Positions 26,744 to 35,576 of a stretch of 64,000 nucleotides of DNA are shown here, piece after piece. Position numbers and translations under genes: made by a program. The stretch's first letter is position 1, and each line of letters opens with the position of its first letter. The stretch comes from Brevundimonas sp. SH203. GTDB taxonomy: Bacteria; Pseudomonadota; Alphaproteobacteria; Caulobacterales; Caulobacteraceae. The notes below the pieces were generated by a model, which was not told the origin of the DNA, ran no database searches, and saw nothing but the letters and a program-made list of their open reading frames with translations. The stretch lies in the NCBI RefSeq assembly GCF_002157625.1, contig NZ_BDMM01000002.1:611865-675864 (forward strand), read 5' to 3'.

Positions 26744-26830
26744 GTGCAATCCATCGGCTGGGGTGGTTAGGAGGACTCACTCCTACCGCACCGCAACACA
26801 TAAGCCCAATCACTTATTTGCAGATGCACA

Positions 26831-26845
26831 ATAGATTTTAGTTAT
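26831..26845 (-). promoter_or_regulatory. Possible OxyR half site upstream of ahpC
   Basis: atag-N7-ttat is one mismatch from the ATAG-N7-CTAT half of the OxyR consensus and sits about 90 nt upstream of ahpC in an AT-rich patch. The second half at the proper spacing is poor. OxyR control of ahpC is known in many proteobacteria; here it is suggestive only. Confidence 0.25.
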
Positions 26846-26855
26846 AAAGCGACGA

Positions 26856-27197
26856 TTAGGGTTCCATCCCCGGCACGGCCCCGGCCTTGATCGCTTCCTG
26901 AATGCAGGCGGTGCGTTCCGAGGCGAACCCGGCGGCGTCATCGGTTGCACGTTTCGCCACCGCAGCCTTGACCTCCGCTTGCCGGTCGTTCGTGGATTGC
27001 GCCTCGTCCAGCCTGGCGCCCCACCAGTCGCGAATGAACCAGCTCGGTCCCGCCACCCGGCCGGTTTCGCGCGCGGCCTCCTCGATCAAGAGCATGACAT
27101 GGGCGTAGCAAACCTCGGCCCGCTGCATATCGGCCGGATAGGGCGTCGCCTGCGCCCCCGAGACCTGCAGCACCGCCGCCAACACTGACGCAATCAT
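26856..27197 (-). CDS. Small secreted protein, unknown function
   Basis: 113 residues. The N-terminus (MIASVLAAVLQVSGAQATPYP) looks like a Sec signal peptide with cleavage near residue 17-18. The mature part is helical, with two cysteines (AEVCYAH and RTACIQEA) that could pair. It lies about 110 nt beyond the ahpC start, on the same strand, 27 nt downstream of the namZ gene, so it may be the last gene of the DOMON-namZ transcript. No family recognised. Confidence 0.6.
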   Translation of the reverse strand: MIASVLAAVLQVSGAQATPYPADMQRAEVCYAHVMLLIEEAARETGRVAGPSWFIRDWWGARLDEAQSTNDRQAEVKAAVAKRATDDAAGFASERTACIQEAIKAGAVPGMEP

Positions 27198-27224
27198 GAT
27201 CCCGTCTCCCCTTGTCTCTTGCGA

Positions 27225-28427
27225 TCAATACAGCAGGAACCGCCTGCGCGTCTCTTCCCACGCCGTCTCGTCGGACCGTGTCACGGCGTCCAGATCGACC
27301 GGCGCGGCGTCGGCGTCGTCCACCCATTCGCGCAAGCCCGGCCCGCCGTTGATCACGTCGATGGGCAGTTTGCCGAACGCATATTCATACGGAAAATCGC
27401 GCCACAGATCATAGTCGGGATACAGCCGCCGGATCGCCTTGAATCCCAGCGCCTGCACCCGCCACGGCCTGAACGCCGCATGGTCGTAGGCGGGGTCGTC
27501 GACGTGGATCTGCACACCGCTGCACAGCGTTCCGACATGTTTGTGGAAGGTCGGCTCGAACCACATGGGCCGCAGCACGCAGCCCGCCAGCCAGTCGGGC
27601 GCCAGCCGCTGCATCTCCGCGATCACCGCCCGCGCGTCGATGTCGGGCGCCCCGAACAGCTCCAGCGGCCGGGTCGTGCCTCGCCCCTCCGACAGGGTCG
27701 CCCCCTCCAGCATCACCGTCCCGGCATAGGCCCGCGCCATCGACAGGTTCGGCGCATTGGGGCTGGGGTTGACCCAAGACCGTTCGCCCAGCGGCCAGCC
27801 GAAGCCCGGCCCCTGTTCCGGCGCCCAGTCCTGCATCTGGATCACCCGGTATTCGACCTCCAGCCTGAACTGGTCGATGAACCACAGGCCCAGTTCGCCC
27901 ATCGTCATCCCATGCCGCATCGGCATCGGGCCGGCCCCGACGAAGCTCTCGTATCCGGGCCGCAGCGTCAGCCCCTCGACCGGCCGCCCCGCCGGGTTGG
28001 GCCGGTCCAGCACCCACACCGCCTTGCCGTGTTTCGCCGCCGCCTCCAGCACATAGAGCAGGGTCGTGACATAGGTGTAGATGCGGCACCCCAGGTCCTG
28101 CAGGTCGATCAGGATGACGTCGAACGTCTCCATCCATTCGTCCCTGGGCCGCCGCACCTCGCCGTACAGGCTGAAGACCGGGATGCCATGCACCGGATCG
28201 CGATCATCCGGGCTCTCCATCATATTGTCCTGCAGGTCGCCCTTCATCCCATGCTGCGGCCCGAAGGCGGCGCTCAGCCTGATCTCGGGACAGGCGGCCA
28301 GCGCATCCACCGCATGGGTCAGGTCGCGCGTCACCGAGGCCGGATGCGCCAGCAGCGCCACGCGCCGCCCCTTCAACGGCGCCCGCAGCGCGTCATCGGA
28401 CAGCAGGCGGTCGAGACCGAAATTCAT
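27225..28427 (-). CDS. namZ: DUF1343 family, NamZ-like exo-beta-N-acetylmuramidase
   Basis: 400 residues. The order GRRVALLAHPASVT, FGPQHGMKGD, PVFSLYGEVRRP, DVILIDLQDLGCRIYTYVTT, VLDRPNPAGR and GRGTTRPLELFGAP is characteristic of DUF1343, characterised in Bacillus NamZ (GH171), which releases terminal MurNAc from cell-wall fragments. No signal peptide is visible, so it is probably cytoplasmic and acts in muropeptide recycling. It overlaps the upstream DOMON-like gene by 4 nt, implying coupled expression. Confidence 0.85.
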   Translation of the reverse strand: MNFGLDRLLSDDALRAPLKGRRVALLAHPASVTRDLTHAVDALAACPEIRLSAAFGPQHGMKGDLQDNMMESPDDRDPVHGIPVFSLYGEVRRPRDEWMETFDVILIDLQDLGCRIYTYVTTLLYVLEAAAKHGKAVWVLDRPNPAGRPVEGLTLRPGYESFVGAGPMPMRHGMTMGELGLWFIDQFRLEVEYRVIQMQDWAPEQGPGFGWPLGERSWVNPSPNAPNLSMARAYAGTVMLEGATLSEGRGTTRPLELFGAPDIDARAVIAEMQRLAPDWLAGCVLRPMWFEPTFHKHVGTLCSGVQIHVDDPAYDHAAFRPWRVQALGFKAIRRLYPDYDLWRDFPYEYAFGKLPIDVINGGPGLREWVDDADAAPVDLDAVTRSDETAWEETRRRFLLY

Positions 28428-28930
28428 GGCAGTTCCAGCGCGAAGGAGTCGGGATGATGAAAGTCCGGCTTATCCGACGAATGCCTCAGCGCCCAGTATC
28501 CGACCGAACCGTTCATCCCCTGTATCACGGCGGTCAGGCCGATCGCCCCCGTCGCTTCGTCCGGCAGGGTCACGTCCGCCGTCAGCGCGAACTGCCCCGG
28601 CGCCCGGCGCGTCATAATGAAGGGCGCCGCCATGTCGAAGGCCCGCATCCCCTGCCGATAGCCGTCGAATCGATAGGCCGCCCACGCCCCCGACGGCGAC
28701 AGATTGTATTCGACATAGCCGTCCGGCGTCGCCGCGAACGCCTCGAAACAGGTCGCCCGCCACAGGTCGTCGGTCCGCGCCCGCGACGCGCCTTGCGGCC
28801 ACAGCACCGTCTCCACCGGCCCCGACAGCGCATAGTCCAGACTGAGCCGACCGCCCTGCCGCCGCGCCTCCACCTCCAGGGTCAGCCCGTCGTGGCGCGA
28901 AATCGGATGGGGGATCAAGGGCAGCCGCAT
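28424..28930 (-). CDS. DOMON-like domain protein
   Basis: 168 residues from the ATG at 28930. A beta-rich single domain with TDDLWRATCFEAFAA, YVEYNLSPSGAWAAYRFDGYRQGM and FHHPDSFALELP. These match the DOMON-like proteins encoded next to DUF1343 or murB-like genes in alphaproteobacteria, where a sugar- or heme-binding role is supposed but undemonstrated. ATGA overlap with namZ shows an operon and suggests a shared role in muropeptide handling (inference). Confidence 0.72.
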   Translation of the reverse strand: MRLPLIPHPISRHDGLTLEVEARRQGGRLSLDYALSGPVETVLWPQGASRARTDDLWRATCFEAFAATPDGYVEYNLSPSGAWAAYRFDGYRQGMRAFDMAAPFIMTRRAPGQFALTADVTLPDEATGAIGLTAVIQGMNGSVGYWALRHSSDKPDFHHPDSFALELP

Positions 28931-29115
28931 CCCCCTTCGTATCGCACGCGGGGCGCCGGTCAACGCGCCCAGCGCCGCAGCCGTCCTATTTCGCGACGCC
29001 AATCCCTTGCCCGGCAAGGGTTTGCGCCCTCCGCCCCGGCTTTTGGCGCCCACGACCCGAGGCCGATCTATAATCGGCCGCGCCCGCACGTTTGGAAGGA
29101 GCCGCCAAATTGCAC

Positions 29116-29235
29116 TCAACTGGGCGGCGTTCCCTTGCCGGGGCGGTCGGCGCAGAAGTCGCGGCCGTCCCGGGCCGCGGCGGGAAAGGCGGCGGCCGAG
29201 AGCAGAAGGGCAAGGGTGCAGGCGGCGATACGCAT
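29116..29235 (-). pseudogene. N-terminal fragment of an outer-membrane transporter-like gene
   Basis: 39 codons: a signal peptide (MRIAACTLALLLSAAAFPAAA) then RDGRDFCADRPGKGTPPS and a TGA. The FCADRPGxGTP(A/P)C motif is the start of the mature part of the same transporter-like family whose middle and end lie at 23647-24051 on the plus strand. The fragment stops where the other begins (the family C-x4-GR follows GTPx). It is probably the severed 5' end of that gene; a free-standing 39-residue secreted peptide is the alternative. Confidence 0.6.
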
Positions 29236-29348
29236 GGAATATCCTGACGCGAGTTCGGCGCCATGATGGGCGCGTCGGCTTAACCGGCGGTGTTCGCCGC
29301 GTGACGAACGGTGTAAGCGCCGATCGGGTTTCGAACGATGGAGCGAGC

Positions 29349-30305
29349 ATGGCGGCGGCATCCCGCGAACGTCTGTGGGGCGTGGCGGCCGGATTGGGCG
29401 CGGGCGCGCTGTGGGGGCTGGTGTTTCTGGCGCCTAAGCTGTCGCCCGAGGCGTCGCCGCTGTTGCTGACCGCGGGGCGGTATCTGGCCTATGGGGTGAT
29501 CGCGGCGGTTTTGATCGCGCCGCGCTGGCGACGGCTGGCGCCCTTGATCGATGTGCGGGCGTGGCGGGCCCTGGTCTGGCTGAGCTTGGCGGGGAATCTG
29601 GTCTATTTCGCCTTTCTGGTGGTTGCGGTGCATCTGGCGGGCGTGGCCGCCTCGGCCCTGATCGTCGGCATGGTGCCGGTGGTGGTGGCCCTGTGGGGGC
29701 TGAGGGATCGGAACGGACCGCCGCTGTCGCGGACGGCGCCGCCCATCGCTCTGGCGGCGCTGGCGGTCGGGTTGATCGGCTGGCGCGCGTTGGGGCAAGG
29801 GACGGCGGGCGGGCCGACGGGGGCGCAGGCCCTGATCGGCCTAGCCTGCGCCTTCGGCGCGCTGGCGTCCTGGACGGCCTATGCGGTGGGCAACAGCCGA
29901 TGGATGGCGCGGCTGACGCAGGTGTCGCCGCACGACTGGTCGCTGCTGACCGGGGTGGTCACGGGCGGCCTGGCCCTGGTGCTGGCGGTCCCCGCCGTGA
30001 TGACGTCGCCCGTGCTGGACGCGGAGGCGTGGGCGCGGCTGGCGGGCGTGTGCCTCGGGGTTGCGCTGCTGGCCTCCATCATCGGCAACGCCCTGTGGAA
30101 TCAGGCCAGCCGGCGTCTGCCCCTGACCATGCTGGGCCAGATGATCGTGTTCGAGACGGTGTTCGCCTTTCTCTACGGCTATGTTCTGGAACGGCGCGCG
30201 CCGGCGGCGGTGGAGATCGTCGCCATCGTCCTGATGATCGTCAGCGTCGTCTGGTGCGTGCGCGCGCACGGCGTGGCCCACGCCGTCGAGGAAACGCCGC
30301 ACTGA
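29349..30305 (+). CDS. EamA/DMT-family transporter
   Basis: 318 residues from the ATG at 29349, which has GGAG 6 nt upstream; the frame is open further upstream without protein-like character. About ten hydrophobic helices in two EamA halves (GLGAGALWGLVFLAPKLSP, YLAYGVIAAVLIAPRW; second half ASIIGNALWNQASRRLPL, FETVFAFLYGYVLERR). Such permeases export amino acids or other metabolites; substrate unknown. It converges on the hydrolase gene, with a hairpin between. Confidence 0.87.
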   Translation: MAAASRERLWGVAAGLGAGALWGLVFLAPKLSPEASPLLLTAGRYLAYGVIAAVLIAPRWRRLAPLIDVRAWRALVWLSLAGNLVYFAFLVVAVHLAGVAASALIVGMVPVVVALWGLRDRNGPPLSRTAPPIALAALAVGLIGWRALGQGTAGGPTGAQALIGLACAFGALASWTAYAVGNSRWMARLTQVSPHDWSLLTGVVTGGLALVLAVPAVMTSPVLDAEAWARLAGVCLGVALLASIIGNALWNQASRRLPLTMLGQMIVFETVFAFLYGYVLERRAPAAVEIVAIVLMIVSVVWCVRAHGVAHAVEETPH

Positions 30306-30326
30306 AACCCCGCACTGAAACGACGA

Positions 30327-30355
30327 ACGCCGCCTCAGCGAGGCTGAAGCGGCGT
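30327..30355. terminator. Hairpin between convergent genes
   Basis: acgccgcctcagc / gctgaagcggcgt, a 13-bp stem with one mismatch and a 3-nt loop, lies 22 nt after the DMT gene and 27 nt before the end of the hydrolase gene. There is no U tract on either side, so termination efficiency is uncertain. Confidence 0.5.
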
Positions 30356-30381
30356 CGGGAAAACGGGCGGAAGAGGCGGCG

Positions 30382-31032
30382 TCAGGCCGGCTTTTCTTCC
30401 AGCCGCTTGTCCAGATAGGCGCCGACGCGGGTTTCGACCGCGCTCATATGGTCCTGCCAGAAGTGGCTGGCGCCCTCTTCCAGTTCATAGTCGATGATGA
30501 TGCCCTTCTGGGTCCGCAGCTTGTTGACCACGCGCTCGACCTCGACCGGCGGAACGATGGTGTCGGCCGTGCCATGCAGGAACAGGCCGGACGCCGGGCA
30601 GGGGGCCAGGAAGCTGAAGTCGTACATGTTCGACGGCGGGGACACCGAGATGAAGCCGTCCGTTTCGGGGCGACGCATCAACAGCTGCATGCCGATATAG
30701 GCGCCGAACTGATAGCCGGCGACCCAGGTCTGGCTGGCGCCGGGATTGTTGGCCTGAAGCCAGTCCAGTGCGGTGGCGGCGTCCGCCAGCTCGCCGATGC
30801 CCGAATCGAACTCGCCTTGCGACTTGCCCACGCCGCGCGAATTGTAGCGCAGGGTCGCAAAGCCCCGCTGCTGGAACAGCTGGTGCAAGGTGACGGCGAC
30901 CGGGTTGTTCATATGCCCGCCCGCCTTGGGGTGCGGGTGCAGGATCAGGGCGATCGGGGCGTTCGGGCGCTTGCCCGGGGAATAGCGGCCTTCGATGCGA
31001 CCGGAGGCGCCGGGCAGGATGACTTCAGGCAT
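30382..31032 (-). CDS. Alpha/beta hydrolase-fold protein with altered nucleophile elbow
   Basis: 216 residues from the ATG at 31032. A small hydrolase of the COG2945 type: ALILHPHPKAGGHMNNPV, LRYNSRGVGKSQGEFD, LFLHGTADTIVPP and GASHFW give oxyanion, Asp and His regions. The elbow reads GYQFGAYIG, with Gln (codon CAG) where these enzymes normally have the nucleophilic Ser. It may be catalytically inactive or act differently. It diverges from iscR and shares the intergenic region with the suf promoter, a neighbourhood I believe is conserved in alphaproteobacteria. Confidence 0.85.
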   Translation of the reverse strand: MPEVILPGASGRIEGRYSPGKRPNAPIALILHPHPKAGGHMNNPVAVTLHQLFQQRGFATLRYNSRGVGKSQGEFDSGIGELADAATALDWLQANNPGASQTWVAGYQFGAYIGMQLLMRRPETDGFISVSPPSNMYDFSFLAPCPASGLFLHGTADTIVPPVEVERVVNKLRTQKGIIIDYELEEGASHFWQDHMSAVETRVGAYLDKRLEEKPA

Positions 31033-31078
31033 TGGGCTCTGGAATCCGTTCAACTGTCATTTCGCGAGTGCGTAATAC

Positions 31079-31109
31079 TTGACCGCCGAGGTGGGACTTT
31101 ATAAGTCCC
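31079..31109 (+). promoter_or_regulatory. Candidate suf operon promoter with overlapping operator
   Basis: TTGACC at 31079-31084 resembles a -35 box and TATAAG at 31100-31105 a -10 box, with a short 15-nt spacer. The -10 lies inside the palindrome GGGACTT-tat-AAGTCCC (31093-31109), where a dimeric repressor such as the IscR/Rrf2 protein encoded 80 nt downstream could block RNA polymerase. A further small stem (cgcctt-tgcg-aaggcg) follows in the leader. Confidence 0.5.
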
Positions 31110-31189
31110 TCCGCAAGCGCGCCGCCTTTGCGAAGGCGCGGGTTCTAGCACAGGAGCCCCGAAAAGCGCGCAATTTTTGAAGGTGCGAA

Positions 31190-31669
31190 ATGCGTCTGTC
31201 GACCAAGGGACGATACGCCGTGATGGCGATGGCCGATCTGGCCAAGAACGGGCGCGGCGAGGGCGGCGAGATCCGGGCCGTGTCGCTGGCCGAAATCGCC
31301 GCGCGTCAGGAAATTTCGCTGAGCTATCTGGAGCAGTTGTTCGCCCGTCTGAGAAAGAGCGAACTGGTCAGGAGCGTGCGCGGACCCGGCGGCGGATACC
31401 GTCTGGCCAAGGGCGCGCACGAGACGGTGGTGGCGGAAATCGTGCTGGCGGTGGACGAGCCGATCCGGGCGACGCGATGCGTGGCGCATGGCTCGCCCAA
31501 GGGCTGCATGTTGGCCGGCGAACGCTGCATCACCCATAATCTTTGGGAAGACCTGGGCGACGAGATCCATCGCTATCTGGCCGGCGTGTCGCTGGAGGAC
31601 GTGGTGATGAACCGCACGGGCCAGCGTCGGCGCAATGTCGAAGCCTCGGCCGTGGGGGTGGCGGCATGA
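31190..31669 (+). CDS. iscR: Rrf2-family iron-sulfur regulator (IscR-like)
   Basis: 159 residues. A winged helix-turn-helix N-terminus (MRLSTKGRYAVMAMADLA, ISLSYLEQLFARLRKSELV, RGPGGGYRLAK) and the cluster-binding loop Cys97-x8-Cys106-x6-Cys113-x2-His116. E. coli IscR has C-x5-C-x5-C-x2-H, so ligand type is conserved but spacing is longer. It should sense [2Fe-2S] status and repress the suf operon it heads. ATGA overlap with the next gene. Confidence 0.92.
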   Translation: MRLSTKGRYAVMAMADLAKNGRGEGGEIRAVSLAEIAARQEISLSYLEQLFARLRKSELVRSVRGPGGGYRLAKGAHETVVAEIVLAVDEPIRATRCVAHGSPKGCMLAGERCITHNLWEDLGDEIHRYLAGVSLEDVVMNRTGQRRRNVEASAVGVAA

Positions 31670-32804
31670 GCGGCGTCTATCTGGATTACAACGCCTCGGG
31701 CCTGGTGCGGCCGGAAGTGCTGGACGTCATGGCGCGGGCGCTGGCCGACAACGGCAATCCGTCGGCGGTCCATGCGGCCGGCCGTCGGGCGCGGGCGCGG
31801 GTCGAGACGGCGCGGGCCCAGGTCGGCGAACTGGTCGGGGCGGACCCGACGGCGGTGATCTTCAACTCGGGCGGCACGGAAGCCAACGCCCAGGGGATCG
31901 CCAGCGCCCTGGCGGCCGGTTGCGAACGGCTGATCGTGTCGGCGACCGAACATCCTTGCGTGGCCGAGGCGGCGGCGAACGCGGGCGCGCCGGTCGAAGT
32001 TCTGCCGGTCGATGCCAACGGGGTGATCGATCTGGACGGGCTGGCCGAGGCGCTGAGCCGTCCGGGCCGGGCGGTCGTGGCCATTCATCACGCCAACAAC
32101 GAAAGCGGCGTCATCCAGCCGATCGCCGAGGCGGCGAAACTCGTGCGGGCGGCGGGCGGCTGGCTGCACGTCGACGCCATCCAGTCGGCGGGCAAGATCG
32201 CGGTCGACATCCGGGCGCTGGACGCCGACAGCCTGACGCTATCGGCGCACAAGCTGGGCGGATCGCAGGGCGTCGGCGCCCTGATCCTGAAGGAAGGCGT
32301 GTCGGGCGTTCGCATCCTGCACGGGGCGGGGCAGGAGCGGGGCCTGCGCGCCGGGACCGAGAATGTGCCGGGCATCGCCGGCTTCGGCGTCGCCGCCGAC
32401 TGCGCCGCGCGCGATCTGGAGACGATGGGGTCGCACGTCGCCTGGCGCGATGCGGCCGAGGCCAGAGTCAAGGCGGCGGGCGCCGTCATCATCGGCGGGT
32501 CGGTCGCCCGTCTGCCCAACACCCTGTTCATGGCGGTCGAGGGCTGGGACAGCCCGCAGCAGCTGATCACGCTCGATCTGACCGGCGTCATGGTGTCGGC
32601 GGGGTCGGCCTGTTCGTCGGGCAAGGTCAAGCCGTCCAAGACCATCAGCGCCATGGGCCTGACCGCCCTGGCGACCGGGGGCGTGCGCGTGTCCGGCGGC
32701 TGGGGGACCACTGAGAACGACTGGGTCCGGTTCGCCGACGCCTGGGTCGCCGCCTATGAAAAGCACAAGACACGCGCCGCCGAGCGCGTGAGAGAGGTCG
32801 CCTG

Positions 32805-32805
<1 letters not shown>
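31666..32805 (+). CDS. iscS: Cysteine desulfurase (IscS/NifS class)
   Basis: 379 residues. PLP enzyme with [11 protein letters not shown], His96 in [17 protein letters not shown], Schiff-base Lys196 (SAHKLGG) and the mobile active-site Cys316 ([14 protein letters not shown]), the group I (IscS/NifS) arrangement. It takes sulfur from cysteine for cluster assembly. A second, SufS-type desulfurase is encoded later in the operon. Overlaps iscR (ATGA) and sufB (TGATG). Confidence 0.93.
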
Positions 32806-34271
<1,466 letters not shown>

Positions 34272-34280
34272 TCCTCTAAG

Positions 34281-34796
34281 ATCGTCACCCTCGGGCTTGT
34301 CCCGAGGGCCCATGCTGCTGCAAGCTTTGGCGTATGCCGAATGCGCGCCCGTTCATCGCCGCCTACATCGTGACGAACAAGCCATACGGGACATTGTACA
34401 CCGGCGTCACCAGCGACCTGTATCGGCGTGTGCGCCAACATCGGGACGGAACCTTCGACGGGTTCACCAAGACGCACGGCCTGTCGCAACTGGTTTGGTT
34501 CGAACCGTTCGAAATGATGACGGCCGCGATCAGGCGGGAAAAGGCCATCAAACGCTATCTTCGCGACTGGAAGATCAATCTGATCGAAAGAGACAATCCG
34601 CGCTGGGCGGACCTTTCGCTGGAATGGGATCGACCGGCAGTTTGGATGCACGGGCCGACGGAAGAGTAGCGGGCGCGGCTTTCGCTCCTTTCCGTCATCC
34701 TGGGGCTCGGATCAGCGCGTGCGATCCGTTGGTCAAGGCTCCAACCGGCCCTGCGTTGGAACAATGGGTCCTCGGGACAAGCCCGAGGATGACGAT
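34281..34796 (+). mobile_element. Repeat-bounded GIY-YIG cassette inside the suf operon
   Basis: The left end is the palindrome CCTCGGG-cttgt-CCCGAGG (core 34289-34307). The right end is the same palindrome in inverse orientation, CCTCGGG-acaag-CCCGAGG (core 34770-34788). A degenerate third copy starts near 34692. The only gene inside is a small GIY-YIG nuclease. Paired copies of this palindrome without a gene occur at 19649-19782, 22117-22224 and 38361-38462. That the cassette is a mobile element, with the gene-less pairs as derivatives, is inference; no target-site duplication was identified. Confidence 0.5.
34334..34669 (+). CDS. GIY-YIG nuclease domain protein
   Basis: 111 residues from the ATG at 34334. 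The GIY-YIG core is visible: AYIVTNK…GTLYTGVTSDL for the two motif tyrosines, the catalytic Arg in RRVRQH and the metal-binding Glu in RREKAIK. It is a stand-alone nuclease domain of the UPF0213/YhbQ type with no DNA-binding domain. It sits between sufB and sufC, the same orientation as the operon, flanked by inverted palindromes. No role in Fe-S assembly is known; a role in moving or maintaining the repeats is possible. Confidence 0.88.
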   Translation: MPNARPFIAAYIVTNKPYGTLYTGVTSDLYRRVRQHRDGTFDGFTKTHGLSQLVWFEPFEMMTAAIRREKAIKRYLRDWKINLIERDNPRWADLSLEWDRPAVWMHGPTEE

Positions 34797-34826
34797 ATTC
34801 AAGATTCAGAATTCAGGTTCATTCGC

Positions 34827-35576
34827 GTGCTGAAGATCAACAACCTCCACGTCTCCGTCGGTGAAAAGCCGATCCTCAAGGGGCTGACGCTCGATGTTCC
34901 GGCGGGCGAGGTCCATGCCATCATGGGGCCGAACGGGGCGGGGAAATCGACGCTGGGTTACGCCCTTTCGGGACGGCCGGGCTATGAGGCGACGCAAGGG
35001 TCGGTCGAATGGGCGGGCCAGGACCTGCTGGCGTTGGACCCGGCCGAGCGGGCGGCCAAGGGCGTCTTCCTGTCGTTCCAGTATCCGATCGAGATCCCCG
35101 GCGTGCCGGCCCTGACCTTTGTGCGGACGGCGCTGAACGCTCAGAAGCGCGCGCGGGGCGAGGAGGAGGTGGCGGCGCCGGCCTTCCTGAAGCTGGTGCG
35201 GGAAGCGTCAAAGGCGTTGAAGATGGACTTCGACATGCTGAAGCGGCCGCTGAACGTCGGCTTCTCCGGCGGCGAGAAGAAGCGGATGGAAATCCTGCAG
35301 ATGGCGCTGCTGGAGCCGTCGCTTCTGATCCTGGACGAGACGGATTCGGGCCTGGACATCGACGCCCTGCGGATCGTGTCGGAGGGGGTGAACGCCCTGC
35401 GTTCGCCGGACCGCGCCATGTTGGTCATCACCCACTATCAGCGCCTGCTGGACTATATCAAACCGGACCGGGTGCATGTGCTGGCGGGCGGCCGCATCGT
35501 CGCCTCGGGCGGGCCGGAGTTGGCGCTGGAGCTGGAGGCGGAAGGGTACGACAAGTATCTGCCGCAGGCGGCATGA
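34827..35576 (+). CDS. sufC: Fe-S assembly ATPase SufC
   Basis: 249 residues from the GTG at 34827 (MLKINNLHV…), the only start giving the family N-terminus; the frame is open upstream into the repeat. ABC ATPase with Walker A GPNGAGKST, Q-loop LSFQYPIEIPGV, signature FSGGEKKR, Walker B LLILDETDSGLD and switch His in VITHYQR. It powers the SufBC2D scaffold. The start lies only 30 nt from the cassette's right-hand palindrome, so the insertion has replaced its native upstream DNA. Confidence 0.95.
   Translation: MLKINNLHVSVGEKPILKGLTLDVPAGEVHAIMGPNGAGKSTLGYALSGRPGYEATQGSVEWAGQDLLALDPAERAAKGVFLSFQYPIEIPGVPALTFVRTALNAQKRARGEEEVAAPAFLKLVREASKALKMDFDMLKRPLNVGFSGGEKKRMEILQMALLEPSLLILDETDSGLDIDALRIVSEGVNALRSPDRAMLVITHYQRLLDYIKPDRVHVLAGGRIVASGGPELALELEAEGYDKYLPQAA

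Noticed and set aside
34719..34826. Upstream extension of sufC into the repeat
   Set aside because: The extra 36 codons would translate the palindrome and have no SufC homology; the GTG at 34827 gives the conserved N-terminus.
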